A stretch of DNA of 64,000 bases from Qaidamihabitans albus (GCF_016464705.1 NZ_JAEHOB010000001.1:1-64000); one strand, 5' to 3'. Numbered from the stretch's first letter, positions 40,302 to 49,990 are shown. A program made the numbers and translations. The notes: a model not told the origin generated them from the sequence alone.

Positions 40302-41579
40302 ATGGCAGGACGGCCCAGCTTCCTGGTCACGCTCCTGCGGGGTGGGGCTCCGATGCTCTCCACCGCGACCAGTGAGCTCTCCGACGATGTCGCCGACCCG
40401 GCCCCGATGCGCGCGGTGCGGCGCATCCGGCAGATGGCCGGTCCGGTCGATCCCACGTCCCGCGACGGCCTGCTCCTGCGGGCCGCCCGGTTCGTGGCGC
40501 TGCTGCCGCTGGCCTACCGCGTCCTCGCGGTACCGGGCGCGTTCGTGGCTTTCGTGGGTGCCGACGTGGCCGGTGTGGTCCCGGTGGCGATGGTCGCGGC
40601 CTGCTCGCTGGGCCTGACCCTGTTCGGGGCGGGCTGGCTGCTGCGGGACGCCCCCTTCAACGGCCGCACGGCCGCGCGGCTGCTGGTGCTGGATGTCGTG
40701 TTCGCCGTGCTGGCGAGCCTGGTGGTCGCCGCCGCGGTGCCCGCGGAGTCCTTCGCGGCCGCGAGCCAGGTACCGGGCAAGCACCTGCTGGGCACGGTCA
40801 CGCTCCTGACGCTCGCGGTCGGTGTGCTCTACGGCGGTGCGCTCGTGCTGGCGTCCGTCCCGGTGAACCTGGCGGCTTCATGGCTCGGTACCGGCCGGGC
40901 CGACGTCACCGGCGCGCTCAGCGAGGTCCGCACCATGCTCGGCGTGCTGATCACCGCCACGGGCGCGCTCGTGCTGCTCGGGCTCGGCATCCGGCTCGCG
41001 CTGGCCTACGGCATCCGCAACGGCAGGCTGGCCGAACGGGCGGTGCAGCACCGGTGGCTGCACGACACGGTGCTGCAGACCCTGGAGGCGATCGCGCTGC
41101 CCGGCAGCGGTGACGCGGACGAGCTGCGCCGGACGGCCAGGGCGGAGGCCGCCGCACTGCGCGGCTACCTGGAGTCCGACACGGGCCACGAGGGCGGCCC
41201 GCTCGGCGAGAAGCTGGCGGCGCTCGCCGCGGAGATGGCGCGCGACGGCCTGCGCGCCCAGCTCGTGCTCGCCGAGCCGGATGGCGAGACGCTGTCGGAG
41301 GTGCGCCAGCTCGCGGTGCGCGACGCGGTGCGGGAGGCGCTGCGGAACACCCTCAAGCACGCCAGCACGGACAAGGTCCTGGTGCGCACGGAGGAGCGCG
41401 AAGGCGGCATCGCGACGGTGATCCGTGATCACGGCGCCGGGTTCAGCCCGCAGGCCCGCCCGGCCGGGTTCGGGATCAGCGAGTCGATCGTCGCGCGGCT
41501 GGCCGAGGTCGGCGGCACCGCGACCGTCGACTCCAGCCCGGGCAGCGGCACCCGGGTCACCCTGTGGGTGCCGCGCTGA
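40302..41579 (+). CDS. orphan NarL-type sensor histidine kinase
   Basis: 425 residues from ATG 40302, with GGGAGG upstream. Five to six membrane helices in the first about 255 residues, no recognisable extracellular sensor. A HisKA_3-type phosphoacceptor (HRWLHDTVLQTLE) precedes the HATPase region (REALRNTLKHA, IRDHGAGFS, GFGISES, GSGTRVTLWVP). It should autophosphorylate and pass phosphate to a LuxR/NarL-type regulator, but neither neighbour encodes one. It is convergent with the TNT-domain gene. Confidence 0.83.
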   Translation: MAGRPSFLVTLLRGGAPMLSTATSELSDDVADPAPMRAVRRIRQMAGPVDPTSRDGLLLRAARFVALLPLAYRVLAVPGAFVAFVGADVAGVVPVAMVAACSLGLTLFGAGWLLRDAPFNGRTAARLLVLDVVFAVLASLVVAAAVPAESFAAASQVPGKHLLGTVTLLTLAVGVLYGGALVLASVPVNLAASWLGTGRADVTGALSEVRTMLGVLITATGALVLLGLGIRLALAYGIRNGRLAERAVQHRWLHDTVLQTLEAIALPGSGDADELRRTARAEAAALRGYLESDTGHEGGPLGEKLAALAAEMARDGLRAQLVLAEPDGETLSEVRQLAVRDAVREALRNTLKHASTDKVLVRTEEREGGIATVIRDHGAGFSPQARPAGFGISESIVARLAEVGGTATVDSSPGSGTRVTLWVPR

Positions 41580-41594
41580 GGCGCCGCGGCCGGC

Positions 41595-43520
41595 TCAGGG
41601 CAGGCGTTCGAGGGCGCCGGTCTCCAGGTGGTGACCGATGGCGCGAGGCAGCAGGTAGGCGACCGCGCCGCCGGGCAGCCCGCCCCACGGCAGCGTGACA
41701 CCGCTGAGCACGCGCACCGGCCGCCGCAACCGGTAGACCCGGCGCTCGTGCTCCCGCTCGAAGGCCAGCGACGTCTCCGCGAACGGTGTGTCCTCGGCGT
41801 GCACCAGGTTGCCCGCCTCGTTGCCGAAGCGCTGGACGGTCGTCCCGGCGGGGAGCGTGACCAGCCGCTTGCCCCGGTAGTAGTTCAGCGGCGGCTCGCC
41901 GCGCAGCGGCAGGACGGGCCAGTCGGTCGCGTTCGCCACGGGCTCGCGGGTCTCCGCGTCGGCGGGCACGCCGAGCCGTGCCCGCCCCGGGAACAGCAGC
42001 AGCGCGCCGAGCAGCGCCTCCGCAGCCTCCGCCACGCGGGAGAAGTGCCTCGGCTGCACCGGTGCGCCCGCCTCGTGCCGCGCGACCTCCCAGCCCTCCG
42101 GCACGCGGCGCAGGCACCACGCGCCGTCGGCGCCCTCGCCGATGCGGTAGGCACTTTCCGCGACCCCGTACTCCGCGAGCCGGGTCCGCAGCACCGTGAG
42201 CACCTCGGCCGCGCGCAGCGGCGGATTCGGCTCGTCGCCGCGCTCGACCCGGGTCAGCGGTCCCGGCTCGCCGAGATCGTCCGGCGTCTGCGGCGGGTAC
42301 GGCCTGCCGAGGAGGTCGGCCTCCGCCGTCGCCCGCAGGAGTTCGCGCACGTACGGCGGCCGGTGGTTGTTCGCGCGGATGTGGTCCAGCAGCTCCGCCT
42401 CGGGCGGTACGCCGTACTTGCGCAGGTAGTGGGGCACCGCGGCGGGCCAGATCCAGGTGCCGTCGGTGTGGAAGGCGTCGGGCACATCCGGTGGCGCACC
42501 CGGCAGGAAGATGTCCGGCAGCGTGCCCGGCCTGCCCAGCGCGATCGGCGCGCGGTACAGGTAGCCGAGGACGCCGCGCACCTCGTCCGGTGGCACCGGG
42601 GGCCGGTTGACCACCGGCTTCTCGCCCTCGGCGTGGCTGTCGACGACCCGGGCGTGGCGGAACGTCACGTCCAGCGGCAGGCCCGCCTTCGCCGCGAGCC
42701 AGGTCGGCGCCTTCTTCCGCGGGAACCGTTCGAGCTCGGCCGGGTAGCTGCGCGCCGTGGTGCGGCCGTCCGGCGCCAGCCGCCAGGTTGGCTCGGCCTC
42801 CGTGTCGTAGTCGAAGTCGAAGTTGGACGTGGAGTCGAGCGTGAACGTGCCCTGGAACCACGTGCCGCCGTCCCGCTCGTACATCGCCGACCGCAGCTGG
42901 GTGAACAGCTGGCCCAGCTGCGGCGGCGAGGACAGCGAGACGGCCACGTCGTCGGCGACCGCCCGTACCTCGAGCTCCGAGTAGTCGCCGACCTGCCGGA
43001 ACTGCGCGCCCACGCGCTGCCAGCCTGACGGCAGGAAGGCCAGCAGTGCCCGCCCGATGGCGCGCAGCAGCGCAGGCGTGTCCCCGCTGCCCGGTTCGGT
43101 GCGCGGTGTGCCCGGCTCGGTGAAGTCGTGCCGTTCCTGCCACAGGCCGGTCAGGCTTTCCGGATCGTCGGTGGTGGCGGTGAAGTCGGCGAGGCCGAGC
43201 TCCGCGGCGAGCCGTTCGTCCTGTCCGCTCCAGCGCAGCGTGAGCTCACCGTCGCGGCCGTTCGGCTCGATGCGGTAGACCTCGTCGTCGTAGAGGCCGT
43301 AGGTGTGGAGGGCGAACGTTGCGCCCGCCTCCGCCGCGGGCACCACCTTGGCGGGCGCGCCGTCGACCTCGGTGTCGAAGCCCTCCGGCGCCTCTTCGTC
43401 CGGCAACGTGCTGAGCAGCACCGTCCCGTCAGTTGTCGAGCGCCGGGCGCGGAAGATCCGGCCCTGCCACAGCGCGTACAGCCCGTCCGGGCGATCAGCC
43501 ACCTCGACTCGGTAGCGCAC
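41595..43520 (-). CDS. multidomain protein with C-terminal TNT (NAD glycohydrolase toxin-related) domain
   Basis: 641 residues, no signal peptide or membrane helix. Residues 1-115 form a beta-rich domain. Residues about 148-248 resemble YezG/DUF600-type immunity proteins (SGWQRVGAQFRQVGDYSELE and GGTWFQGTFTLDS). The middle repeats the motif 'HTDGTWIWPAAVPHYLRKYG', and the C-terminus (about 543-641) is a TNT domain: NYYRGKRLVTLPAGTTVQRF, GNEAGNLVHAEDTPFAETSL, LPWGGLPGGAVAYLLP. In tuberculosis necrotizing toxin a glutamine follows the GG near the end; here that stretch reads GGAVAY, so NAD hydrolysis may be lost. A YbaB-like gene precedes it. Confidence 0.75.
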   Translation of the reverse strand: MRYRVEVADRPDGLYALWQGRIFRARRSTTDGTVLLSTLPDEEAPEGFDTEVDGAPAKVVPAAEAGATFALHTYGLYDDEVYRIEPNGRDGELTLRWSGQDERLAAELGLADFTATTDDPESLTGLWQERHDFTEPGTPRTEPGSGDTPALLRAIGRALLAFLPSGWQRVGAQFRQVGDYSELEVRAVADDVAVSLSSPPQLGQLFTQLRSAMYERDGGTWFQGTFTLDSTSNFDFDYDTEAEPTWRLAPDGRTTARSYPAELERFPRKKAPTWLAAKAGLPLDVTFRHARVVDSHAEGEKPVVNRPPVPPDEVRGVLGYLYRAPIALGRPGTLPDIFLPGAPPDVPDAFHTDGTWIWPAAVPHYLRKYGVPPEAELLDHIRANNHRPPYVRELLRATAEADLLGRPYPPQTPDDLGEPGPLTRVERGDEPNPPLRAAEVLTVLRTRLAEYGVAESAYRIGEGADGAWCLRRVPEGWEVARHEAGAPVQPRHFSRVAEAAEALLGALLLFPGRARLGVPADAETREPVANATDWPVLPLRGEPPLNYYRGKRLVTLPAGTTVQRFGNEAGNLVHAEDTPFAETSLAFEREHERRVYRLRRPVRVLSGVTLPWGGLPGGAVAYLLPRAIGHHLETGALERLP

Positions 43521-43565
43521 GCCGTCCCCCCTTGATCGACAGATTCCCCAGTGACCTCACACTAA

Positions 43566-43844
43566 TTAAACCTGCCGGGTGTGCCTCAGGCGCTTCGGCG
43601 TCGGTCTCGGCGGTACCGGCGGCGGAGTGGCCGCTTCGCCCCGGCGCGTGGCGCGCCTGCCGCCCTCGTGAACGAGGTCCAGGACGGTCCGGGCCAGCGT
43701 GGCCGGGTCGGTGCGCTCGAACGCGGTCGGCGCGAACTCGAGCCCGGTCAGGGTTCCGGTGAGGTCGACGGTGGCGTGGACGAGGCCGTCCGGGGAGCTG
43801 ACGGTCGTCGGGGCCGGGCTACCTGCCGTGGTCACGGCCTTCAC
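43566..43844 (-). CDS. YbaB/EbfC-like small protein
   Basis: 92 residues from GTG 43844. The segment VSSPDGLVHATVDLTGTLTGLEFAPTAFERTDPATLARTVLDLVHEG matches the YbaB/EbfC fold (strand, 'G.v.v.v...G.l..l.i...'), but the protein lacks the long N-terminal helix and ends in a basic tail. In actinobacteria such proteins often accompany WXG100 or polymorphic-toxin genes, which fits the TNT-domain gene 45 bp downstream. Role unknown. Confidence 0.6.
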   Translation of the reverse strand: MKAVTTAGSPAPTTVSSPDGLVHATVDLTGTLTGLEFAPTAFERTDPATLARTVLDLVHEGGRRATRRGEAATPPPVPPRPTPKRLRHTRQV

Positions 43845-43845
43845 T

Positions 43846-45126
43846 CTAACGGGTGGCCGCGAGATATCCGGCGATACCGGCGAGGTAGAGGCCGATCGCC
43901 GTGAACAGCAGCCCGAGTGACTGCCCGTCGAGCGGCGCGAGCAGTGCGGCGAACGACACCGCCGCCACCTGCACGACGTTGAACAACGTGTCGTACAGCG
44001 CGAACACCCGCCCGCGTGCCTCGTCACCGACGTCCCGCTGGATCGACGCGTCGACGCACAGCTTGAGCAGCTGCCCCGCCGAGGTGATGACGAAGGCGGC
44101 GAGCAGCACGGTGGGCAGCGTCATCGGCAGTCCCAGGCCGGCCTGCGCCAGCGCGGCGACGAGCAGGCCGCCGACCACCGCCCGGCGGCGGCCGAACCGG
44201 GCGACCAGCCGGGGCGTCAGCACCCCGGCGACGACGATGCCCGCGCCACCCATGAGTGCGAGCTGACCGAGACCGGGCAAGCCGGCCTTGAGCGGGCCGA
44301 TGTCGGTGAACGAGTAGCGCAGCAGCAGCACGGACAGCAGCAGTGAGATGCCGAACGCCGCCCGGTGCGCGAGCAGCGCGACCAGCCCGGAGAGCACGCT
44401 CGGCACCCGGATCGCCGCGTGGGCCCCTGCCGCGAGGCCCGTTGCCACCGCGGCGAGTGTGCGGGCCGGTTCGTCAACTTGGTCCGGGCCGAGGCTGCCG
44501 CGGGCGAACCTGGCCGCGATCGCGGCACCGAGCACGGCGCCCACGGCGGCGACGGACGTGGTCCACGCGGAACCCGTGTCGCCCGCGCCGAGCAGCGCAC
44601 GCAGGCCGATCGCGCAGCCACCGCCGAACACGGCGATCACGGCACCGATGGTGATGGCCAGCGCGTTGGCGGTGACGAGCCGCTCGTGTGGCACGACGTG
44701 CGGCAGGGCCGCCGACACCCCGGCGCCCGCGAACCTGGCTATCCCCATCACGAGCAGCGCGAGGGTGAACAGCGGCGGGCCGTCGGCGCCGAGCCCGACG
44801 GCCGCGGCCGCCGCCACGACGGCGAGGCTCTTGAGCAGGTTGGCGACGACCAGCACCCGCCTGCGGTCCCAGCGGTCGAGCAGGGCGCCGGCGAACGGGC
44901 CGACCAGGGAGTACGGCAGCAGCAGCGCGGCGAACCCGCCCGCGATGGTCAGCGCGTCGGCGGCGCGCTCGGGGTTGAACAGCACGGCGCCCGCGAGACC
45001 CGCCTGGAACACGCCGTCGCCCCACTGGGTCGCGAAACGCTGGTAGAGCAGCCTGCGGAAACCGGGAAGGGCGAGGACGGTACGCGGGCCCGCGCGATCG
45101 GGGAGGGTGCCCGTGCTTGCCGCCAC
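43846..45126 (-). CDS. MFS transporter
   Basis: 426 residues from GTG 45126. Twelve predicted helices. The loop 2-3 motif appears as GALLDRWDRRRVLVVANL, and a second RFGRRRAVVGG loop follows helix 8. This is the drug/unknown-substrate exporter type with high Ala/Gly/Leu. It ends one base from the YbaB-like gene and so may head a three-gene unit with the TNT protein. Substrate unknown. Confidence 0.82.
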   Translation of the reverse strand: MAASTGTLPDRAGPRTVLALPGFRRLLYQRFATQWGDGVFQAGLAGAVLFNPERAADALTIAGGFAALLLPYSLVGPFAGALLDRWDRRRVLVVANLLKSLAVVAAAAAVGLGADGPPLFTLALLVMGIARFAGAGVSAALPHVVPHERLVTANALAITIGAVIAVFGGGCAIGLRALLGAGDTGSAWTTSVAAVGAVLGAAIAARFARGSLGPDQVDEPARTLAAVATGLAAGAHAAIRVPSVLSGLVALLAHRAAFGISLLLSVLLLRYSFTDIGPLKAGLPGLGQLALMGGAGIVVAGVLTPRLVARFGRRRAVVGGLLVAALAQAGLGLPMTLPTVLLAAFVITSAGQLLKLCVDASIQRDVGDEARGRVFALYDTLFNVVQVAAVSFAALLAPLDGQSLGLLFTAIGLYLAGIAGYLAATR

Positions 45127-45168
45127 AGTCTCCCAGCCTAGGCGCCGGAAATGGGTTGCGGTGAAGAG

Positions 45169-45291
45169 AAGGGGCCGGCGCACTCGGTCGCCTCTCGGCG
45201 AAACGGCGCAGTGTGGCTCCAGCCGGACGGTATTCCACAGTGGCACTTCTTGAGTGGGCCCGGGGGACACGGAGTGCGCCGGCCACCCCTT
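45169..45291. other. long imperfect stem enclosing 86 nt (possible structured RNA)
   Basis: The segment 45169-45185 pairs with 45272-45291: six base pairs (AAGGGG/CCCCTT), a 3-nt bulge, then eleven GC-rich pairs. The enclosed 86 nt contain smaller inverted repeats (for example CGCC..GGCG and TGTGG..CCACA), giving a multibranch outline. It lies in the 238-bp divergent gap between the MFS gene and yqgE, upstream of both. No known riboswitch class was recognised. Confidence 0.35.
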
Positions 45292-45364
45292 ACAACGGCC
45301 CCACCTCCCGAGTTGTTCCCGGACGGTGACTCCGCGCGTTCGATGCAAGTGGGATCATGGACGC

Positions 45365-45937
45365 GTGCGAGTGGACGCCGAGGTTGAGCCGGGAACCCTG
45401 CTGGTCGCTGCCCCCACCATGTTCGACCCCAACTTTCGCCGGACCGTGGTGTTCGTGATCGACCACCGCGACGAGGGCACCCTCGGTGTCGTGCTGAACC
45501 GGCCGAGCGAGGTGCCGGTCGACGAGGTGCTGCCGAGCTGGGGCGAGCACGTGGTCGAGCCGCAGGCGGTGTTCGTGGGCGGCCCGGTGGAGAAGAAGAC
45601 GGCGCTGTGCCTTGCCGCGCTGCGCACCGGCGAGAACGCGGCCAGCGTGCCGGGCGTGATCGCGGTGCGTGGCCCGGTGGCGCTCGTCGACCTGGACGCC
45701 GACCCGGACACGCTCGTGCCGAAGGTGCGGGGCCTGCGGGTGTTCGCCGGTTACGCGGGCTGGGACTCGGGGCAGCTGGCCGGGGAGATCGATCGCGGTG
45801 ACTGGCTGATCGTGCCCGCGCTGCCGAGTGACGTGCTGGCCACGCCCGCCGGGGACCTGTGGGGCCAGGTGCTGCGCAGGCAGGGCCTGCCGACCGCGCT
45901 ATTGGCTACGCATCCTGGGGACCTGCAGCGGAACTAG
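45365..45937 (+). CDS. YqgE/AlgH family protein
   Basis: 190 residues from GTG 45365 (GTG 45371 also possible). The conserved UPF0301 core is present: GTLLVAAPTMFDPNFRRTVV, GTLGVVLNRPSEVPVDEVLP, VFVGGPVEKKTALCL and RVFAGYAGWDSGQLAGEID. Cytoplasmic protein of unknown function with a compact alpha/beta fold. Its last 32 bp overlap the convergent SdpI gene. Confidence 0.88.
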   Translation: MRVDAEVEPGTLLVAAPTMFDPNFRRTVVFVIDHRDEGTLGVVLNRPSEVPVDEVLPSWGEHVVEPQAVFVGGPVEKKTALCLAALRTGENAASVPGVIAVRGPVALVDLDADPDTLVPKVRGLRVFAGYAGWDSGQLAGEIDRGDWLIVPALPSDVLATPAGDLWGQVLRRQGLPTALLATHPGDLQRN

Positions 45938-46439
45938 CGGTCAGGGCCGAGCAGCCGCCGCACGCGCATCCCGAGCAGCCTGCCGGTTCGCTGGGCGCGG
46001 GCACCGCACTCGCGGCCCGGTGCCCGAGCACGCCGCCGCCCGCGACGAGCAGCACCATGCCGATCAGCCCGACCACCACGGCGGCGAACGTTCCCCAGAC
46101 TCCCGGCATCAGCAGGGCGGCGGCTCCGCTGAGCAGGCCGACCGCACCGGCGACGAGTGTCGGCAGCCCGGCCACCCGGTTGGCCACGCGGAACGCCTCG
46201 TCGCTGCGAAGGGTGGCCGCGGTGCGGACGCCGGTCCCGCGATCCCTCGGCAGTCTCTCCCGCCAGCCGAGAAAGCCACCCCAGCCGACCAGGACACCGA
46301 GAACTGCGGGAATCAGCGCGACCACGATCACGGGCTCCAGAATAGGCGCCCCCGGCTCGTGAGTGGCCACCCGCACCCGGCCGGGTACGCGCGCCCGAAC
46401 CGGGCTGCACGGGAACGCGGTGGTCGCGGCGGTTACCAT
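45906..46439 (-). CDS. SdpI family membrane protein
   Basis: 177 residues from ATG 46439; later in-frame GTG starts are equally possible. The SdpI pattern is visible: a first helix (PVIVVALIPAVLGVLVGWGGF), GTGVRTAATLRSDEAFRVANRVAG, and two further helices (LPTLVAGAVGLLSGAAALL and FAAVVVGLIGMVLLVAGGG), then a Cys-rich tail (CSGCACGGC) overlapping yqgE. SdpI proteins give immunity to a killing factor in Bacillus; in actinobacteria the family is broad and usually uncharacterised. Confidence 0.7.
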   Translation of the reverse strand: MVTAATTAFPCSPVRARVPGRVRVATHEPGAPILEPVIVVALIPAVLGVLVGWGGFLGWRERLPRDRGTGVRTAATLRSDEAFRVANRVAGLPTLVAGAVGLLSGAAALLMPGVWGTFAAVVVGLIGMVLLVAGGGVLGHRAASAVPAPSEPAGCSGCACGGCSALTASSAAGPQDA

Positions 46440-46550
46440 GATGCCGATGCGTACAGCCGGCCTGCTTCTTATCCGGCCGCGCTGACCGGGACGACCCGGC
46501 CGGCGCGGCGAACCCCTCACGCTCTCGGGCGGAGGGGTTGTCTTCTTTCT
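46438..46550 (+). promoter_or_regulatory. leucine attenuator (leader peptide and terminator) of leuS
   Basis: A short open frame (ATG 46447, or 46438, to TGA 46485) encodes [12 protein letters not shown] with three consecutive leucine codons (CTG CTT CTT). It is followed by a GC-rich region able to form an alternative stem, then an 8-bp hairpin (46511-46518 with 46532-46539) and a T-rich run (GTCTTCTTTCT, to 46550). This is the layout of ribosome-mediated attenuation: stalling at leucine codons when Leu-tRNA is scarce would prevent the terminator and raise leuS expression. Confidence 0.75.
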
Positions 46551-46579
46551 GGGCAGGCAGGTACACGGGAGGATCGGCG

Positions 46580-49456
46580 ATGACAGAAGGTGCAGCGGGC
46601 ACCGAGACGGCTCCGGCCCACCGCTATACGGCGGCGGTGGCCGGGCAGATCGAGCGGCGCTGGCAGGACTACTGGGCCGACCACGGCAGCTACCGGGCGC
46701 CCAACCCCGCCGGCACGCTCGCCGAGGAGGGCGCGCCGCTGCCCTCGGACAAGCTGTTCGTGCAGGACATGTTTCCCTACCCGTCGGGTACGGGGCTGCA
46801 CGTCGGCCACCCGCTCGGCTTCATCGGTACCGACGTCTACGCCCGTTACCACCGGATGACCGGCCGCAACGTGCTGCACACGATGGGCTTCGACGCGTTC
46901 GGCCTGCCCGCCGAGCAGTACGCGGCGCAGACCGGCACCCATCCGCGGACCACCACCGAGGCGAACATCGAGCGGTACCTGCAGCAGATCCGCAGGCTGG
47001 GCCTCGGTCACGACGAGCGGCGCCGGATCGCCACCACTGACGTCGAGTACTACCGCTGGACGCAGTGGATCTTCCTGCAGATCTTCAACTCGTACTACGA
47101 CGAGGAGCAGGACAGGGCGCGGCCGATCGGCGAGCTGGAGAAGGAGTACGCCGAGGGCGTGCGCGCCACGCCGGACGGCCGGGCATGGTCCGAGCTGTCC
47201 CGCGTCGAGCAGCGCGAGATCATCGATGAGCACCGCCTGGTCTACATCTCCGAGGCGCCGGTCAACTGGGCACCGGGGCTGGGGACCGTGGTGGCCAACG
47301 AGGAGGTCACGGCGGACGGCCGCAGTGATCGCGGCAACTTCCCCGTGTTCCGCAAGAACCTGCGGCAGTGGATGATGCGCATCACCTCCTACGCCGACCG
47401 GCTGCTCGACGACCTGGACCGGCTGGACTGGCCGGAGAAGGTCAAGACCATGCAGCGCAACTGGATCGGTCGCTCCCGCGGCGCGAACGTGCGCTTCCCG
47501 GTGGACGGGAAGACCATCGAGGTCTTCACCACCCGGCCGGACACTCTCTTCGGCGCCACCTACATGGTGCTGGCGCCCGAGCACCCGCTGGTCGACGAGC
47601 TGACGGCCGAGGAGTGGCCGGCGAGCGCCGACGGCCAGACCGCTGTGGACGAGCGCTGGACCGGCGGTGCGACCACCCCTGCCGAAGCCGTCGCCGACTA
47701 CCGCAGGCAGGCGTCCCGCAAGTCCGAGCTGGACCGGCAGGAGAGCAAGGAGAAGACCGGCGTGTTCATCGGCGCCTACGCGGTGAACCCGGTCAACGAC
47801 GCGCGGATCCCGGTGTTCATCGCCGACTACGTGCTGATGGGCTACGGCACCGGCGCGATCATGGCGGTACCCGGGCAGGACCAGCGCGACTGGGACTTCG
47901 CGACCAAGTACGGCCTCGACATCATCCGCACGGTGCAGCCGGCCGAGGGCTTCGAGGGCGAGGCGTACACCGGGGACGGCCCCGCGATCAACTCCACCAA
48001 CGCGGACCTGAGCCTGGACGGGCTGGGTATCGAGGACGCCAAGAAGGCCATCGTCGCGTGGCTGGAAGAGCACCGGCACGGCGAGGGCACCGTGCAGTAC
48101 AAGCTGCGCGACTGGCTCTTCGCCCGGCAGCGGTACTGGGGCGAGCCGTTCCCGATCGTCTACGACGAGAACGGCCTGCCGATCGCGCTGCCGGAGGAGC
48201 ACCTGCCGGTGGAGCTGCCCGACGTGGCCGACTACGCGCCGACGACGTTCGATCCGGACGACGCCGACTCGGAGCCGCAGCCGCCGCTGGCCAAGGCGAC
48301 CGACTGGGTCGAGGTGACGCTCGACCTCGGTGACGGCCCGAAGAAGTACCGCCGCGACACCAACGTCATGCCGCAGTGGGCGGGCTCGTGCTGGTACCAG
48401 CTGCGCTACATCGACCCGGACAACCACGAGCGGTTCGTCGACCCGGAGAACGAGCGGTACTGGCTGGGCCCGCGACCCGCGGAGCACGGGGTGAACGACC
48501 CGGGCGGACTGGATCTCTACGTCGGCGGTGTCGAGCACGCCGTGCTGCACCTGCTCTACTCCCGGTTCTGGCACAAGGTGCTGTACGACCTGGGACACGT
48601 CTCCTCGGAGGAGCCGTACCGCAGGCTCTACAACCAGGGCTACATCCAGGCTTTCGCCTACACCGACTCGCGCGGTTTCTACGTGCCCGCCGAGGAGGTC
48701 GAGGAGAAGGACGGCAGGTTCTTCCACAACGGCGAAGAGGTCAAGCAGGAATACGGCAAGATGGGCAAGAGCCTGAAGAACGTCGTCACGCCGGACGAGA
48801 TGTCCCGCAACTACGGCGCGGACACCTTCCGGTTCTACGAGATGTCGATGGGCCCGCTGGACGACTCCCGGCCATGGGCGACCAAGGACGTCGTCGGCTC
48901 CCACCGCTTCCTGCAACGGTTGTGGCGCCTGGTGGTCGACGAGGAGACCGGTGAGGTGCGGGTCGCCGACACGGAGCTGACCGACGACGACCGCAGGCAG
49001 CTGCACCGGACGATCGCGGGTGTCCGGGAGGACTACGCCGAGCTGCGGTTCAACACCGCAGGCGCGAAGCTGATCGAGCTGAACAACTACGTCACCAAGG
49101 TCTACGGCGCGGCCGCGGCGACACCGCGCGAGCTGGCCGAACCGCTGGTCCTGATGCTCGCGCCGATGTGCCCGCACGTCGCGGAGGAGCTGTGGAACCG
49201 GCTGGGACACCCGGACTCGCTGGTGCACGGCCCGTTCCCGGTGCCGGACGAGCAGTACCTCGTGGACGAGACCGTGGAGTACCCGATCCAGGTCAACGGC
49301 AAGGTGCGCTCGCGGGTCACCGTCGCCGCCGAAGCCGGCAAGGACGAGGTGCGGGCGGCCGCGCTGGCGGACGAGAAGATCGCCGCACTCCTCGACGGCG
49401 CCGAGCCACGCAAGGTGATCGTGGTCCCCGGCCGGCTGGTGAACGTGGTCCGCTAG
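46580..49456 (+). CDS. leuS: leucyl-tRNA synthetase
   Basis: 958 residues from ATG 46580, with GGGAGGA upstream. Class I synthetase: signature HVGHP (HIGH) near 76-80, the CP1 editing domain ([21 protein letters not shown] and [16 protein letters not shown]), the KMSKS loop as KMGKS and the C-terminal anticodon/D-loop recognition region ([14 protein letters not shown]). Charges tRNA-Leu. Preceded by a leucine-codon leader peptide and terminator. Confidence 0.97.
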   Translation: MTEGAAGTETAPAHRYTAAVAGQIERRWQDYWADHGSYRAPNPAGTLAEEGAPLPSDKLFVQDMFPYPSGTGLHVGHPLGFIGTDVYARYHRMTGRNVLHTMGFDAFGLPAEQYAAQTGTHPRTTTEANIERYLQQIRRLGLGHDERRRIATTDVEYYRWTQWIFLQIFNSYYDEEQDRARPIGELEKEYAEGVRATPDGRAWSELSRVEQREIIDEHRLVYISEAPVNWAPGLGTVVANEEVTADGRSDRGNFPVFRKNLRQWMMRITSYADRLLDDLDRLDWPEKVKTMQRNWIGRSRGANVRFPVDGKTIEVFTTRPDTLFGATYMVLAPEHPLVDELTAEEWPASADGQTAVDERWTGGATTPAEAVADYRRQASRKSELDRQESKEKTGVFIGAYAVNPVNDARIPVFIADYVLMGYGTGAIMAVPGQDQRDWDFATKYGLDIIRTVQPAEGFEGEAYTGDGPAINSTNADLSLDGLGIEDAKKAIVAWLEEHRHGEGTVQYKLRDWLFARQRYWGEPFPIVYDENGLPIALPEEHLPVELPDVADYAPTTFDPDDADSEPQPPLAKATDWVEVTLDLGDGPKKYRRDTNVMPQWAGSCWYQLRYIDPDNHERFVDPENERYWLGPRPAEHGVNDPGGLDLYVGGVEHAVLHLLYSRFWHKVLYDLGHVSSEEPYRRLYNQGYIQAFAYTDSRGFYVPAEEVEEKDGRFFHNGEEVKQEYGKMGKSLKNVVTPDEMSRNYGADTFRFYEMSMGPLDDSRPWATKDVVGSHRFLQRLWRLVVDEETGEVRVADTELTDDDRRQLHRTIAGVREDYAELRFNTAGAKLIELNNYVTKVYGAAAATPRELAEPLVLMLAPMCPHVAEELWNRLGHPDSLVHGPFPVPDEQYLVDETVEYPIQVNGKVRSRVTVAAEAGKDEVRAAALADEKIAALLDGAEPRKVIVVPGRLVNVVR

Positions 49457-49492
49457 CCACCAGGGCCGGTCGTGCCGCGTACGCCGCGTGGG

Positions 49493-49990
49493 CTACTCGC
49501 TGAGGAGCTGCTCGCGCAGGATGTCCGCGTGCCCGCAGTGCTGAGCGAGCTCACGCAACACGTGCAGGTACACCCAGCGCAGCGGGAGGGGGCCGCGCCG
49601 GTTGCCGTGCAGCAGGTCGTCCAGTCCGAGCGATGACGTCGCGCGGCGGGCCGCCTCGCATGCCTCGCGGTGCGCTCGCCGGACGGTGGCGATGGTGTCG
49701 CCTTCGTCGAGGACGAAAGACTCGTCCGGCGTCGCGGGGATGCCGATCTCGGCGCGCGGCCGGCACGTGACGGCTTCGTCGAACCAGACCTGCTCGACGA
49801 AGGTCGCGTGCTTCACCAGCCCCAGCAGCGTGGTCCGGGAGGGCACCAGGGACCGGCGCACCTGTTCCTCGGTCAGCTCGTCCAGGCAGGCGTTGAGCGC
49901 GGCGCGGTGCTCGTCGAGGAAGGCCTCGAACTGGTCGCGGGGCGCTCCGGCGATGGCATCCTCGGCGGACTTCGCCGGCAGGGAGGACAT
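49493..49990 (-). CDS. DinB family protein (DUF664-type)
   Basis: 165 residues. Four-helix-bundle DinB fold: an N-terminal FLDEHRAALNACLDELTEEQVRR, LLGLVKHATFVEQVWF with the first metal-ligand histidine, and LPLRWVYLHVLRELAQHCGHADILREQL with the other histidines. Likely mycothiol-dependent or metal-binding enzyme of unknown substrate. Convergent with leuS. Confidence 0.85.
   Translation of the reverse strand: MSSLPAKSAEDAIAGAPRDQFEAFLDEHRAALNACLDELTEEQVRRSLVPSRTTLLGLVKHATFVEQVWFDEAVTCRPRAEIGIPATPDESFVLDEGDTIATVRRAHREACEAARRATSSLGLDDLLHGNRRGPLPLRWVYLHVLRELAQHCGHADILREQLLSE

Noticed and set aside
46517-49228. A 903-codon open frame opposite leuS.
   Set aside because: Same cause; no motif, and it runs across the leuS attenuator.
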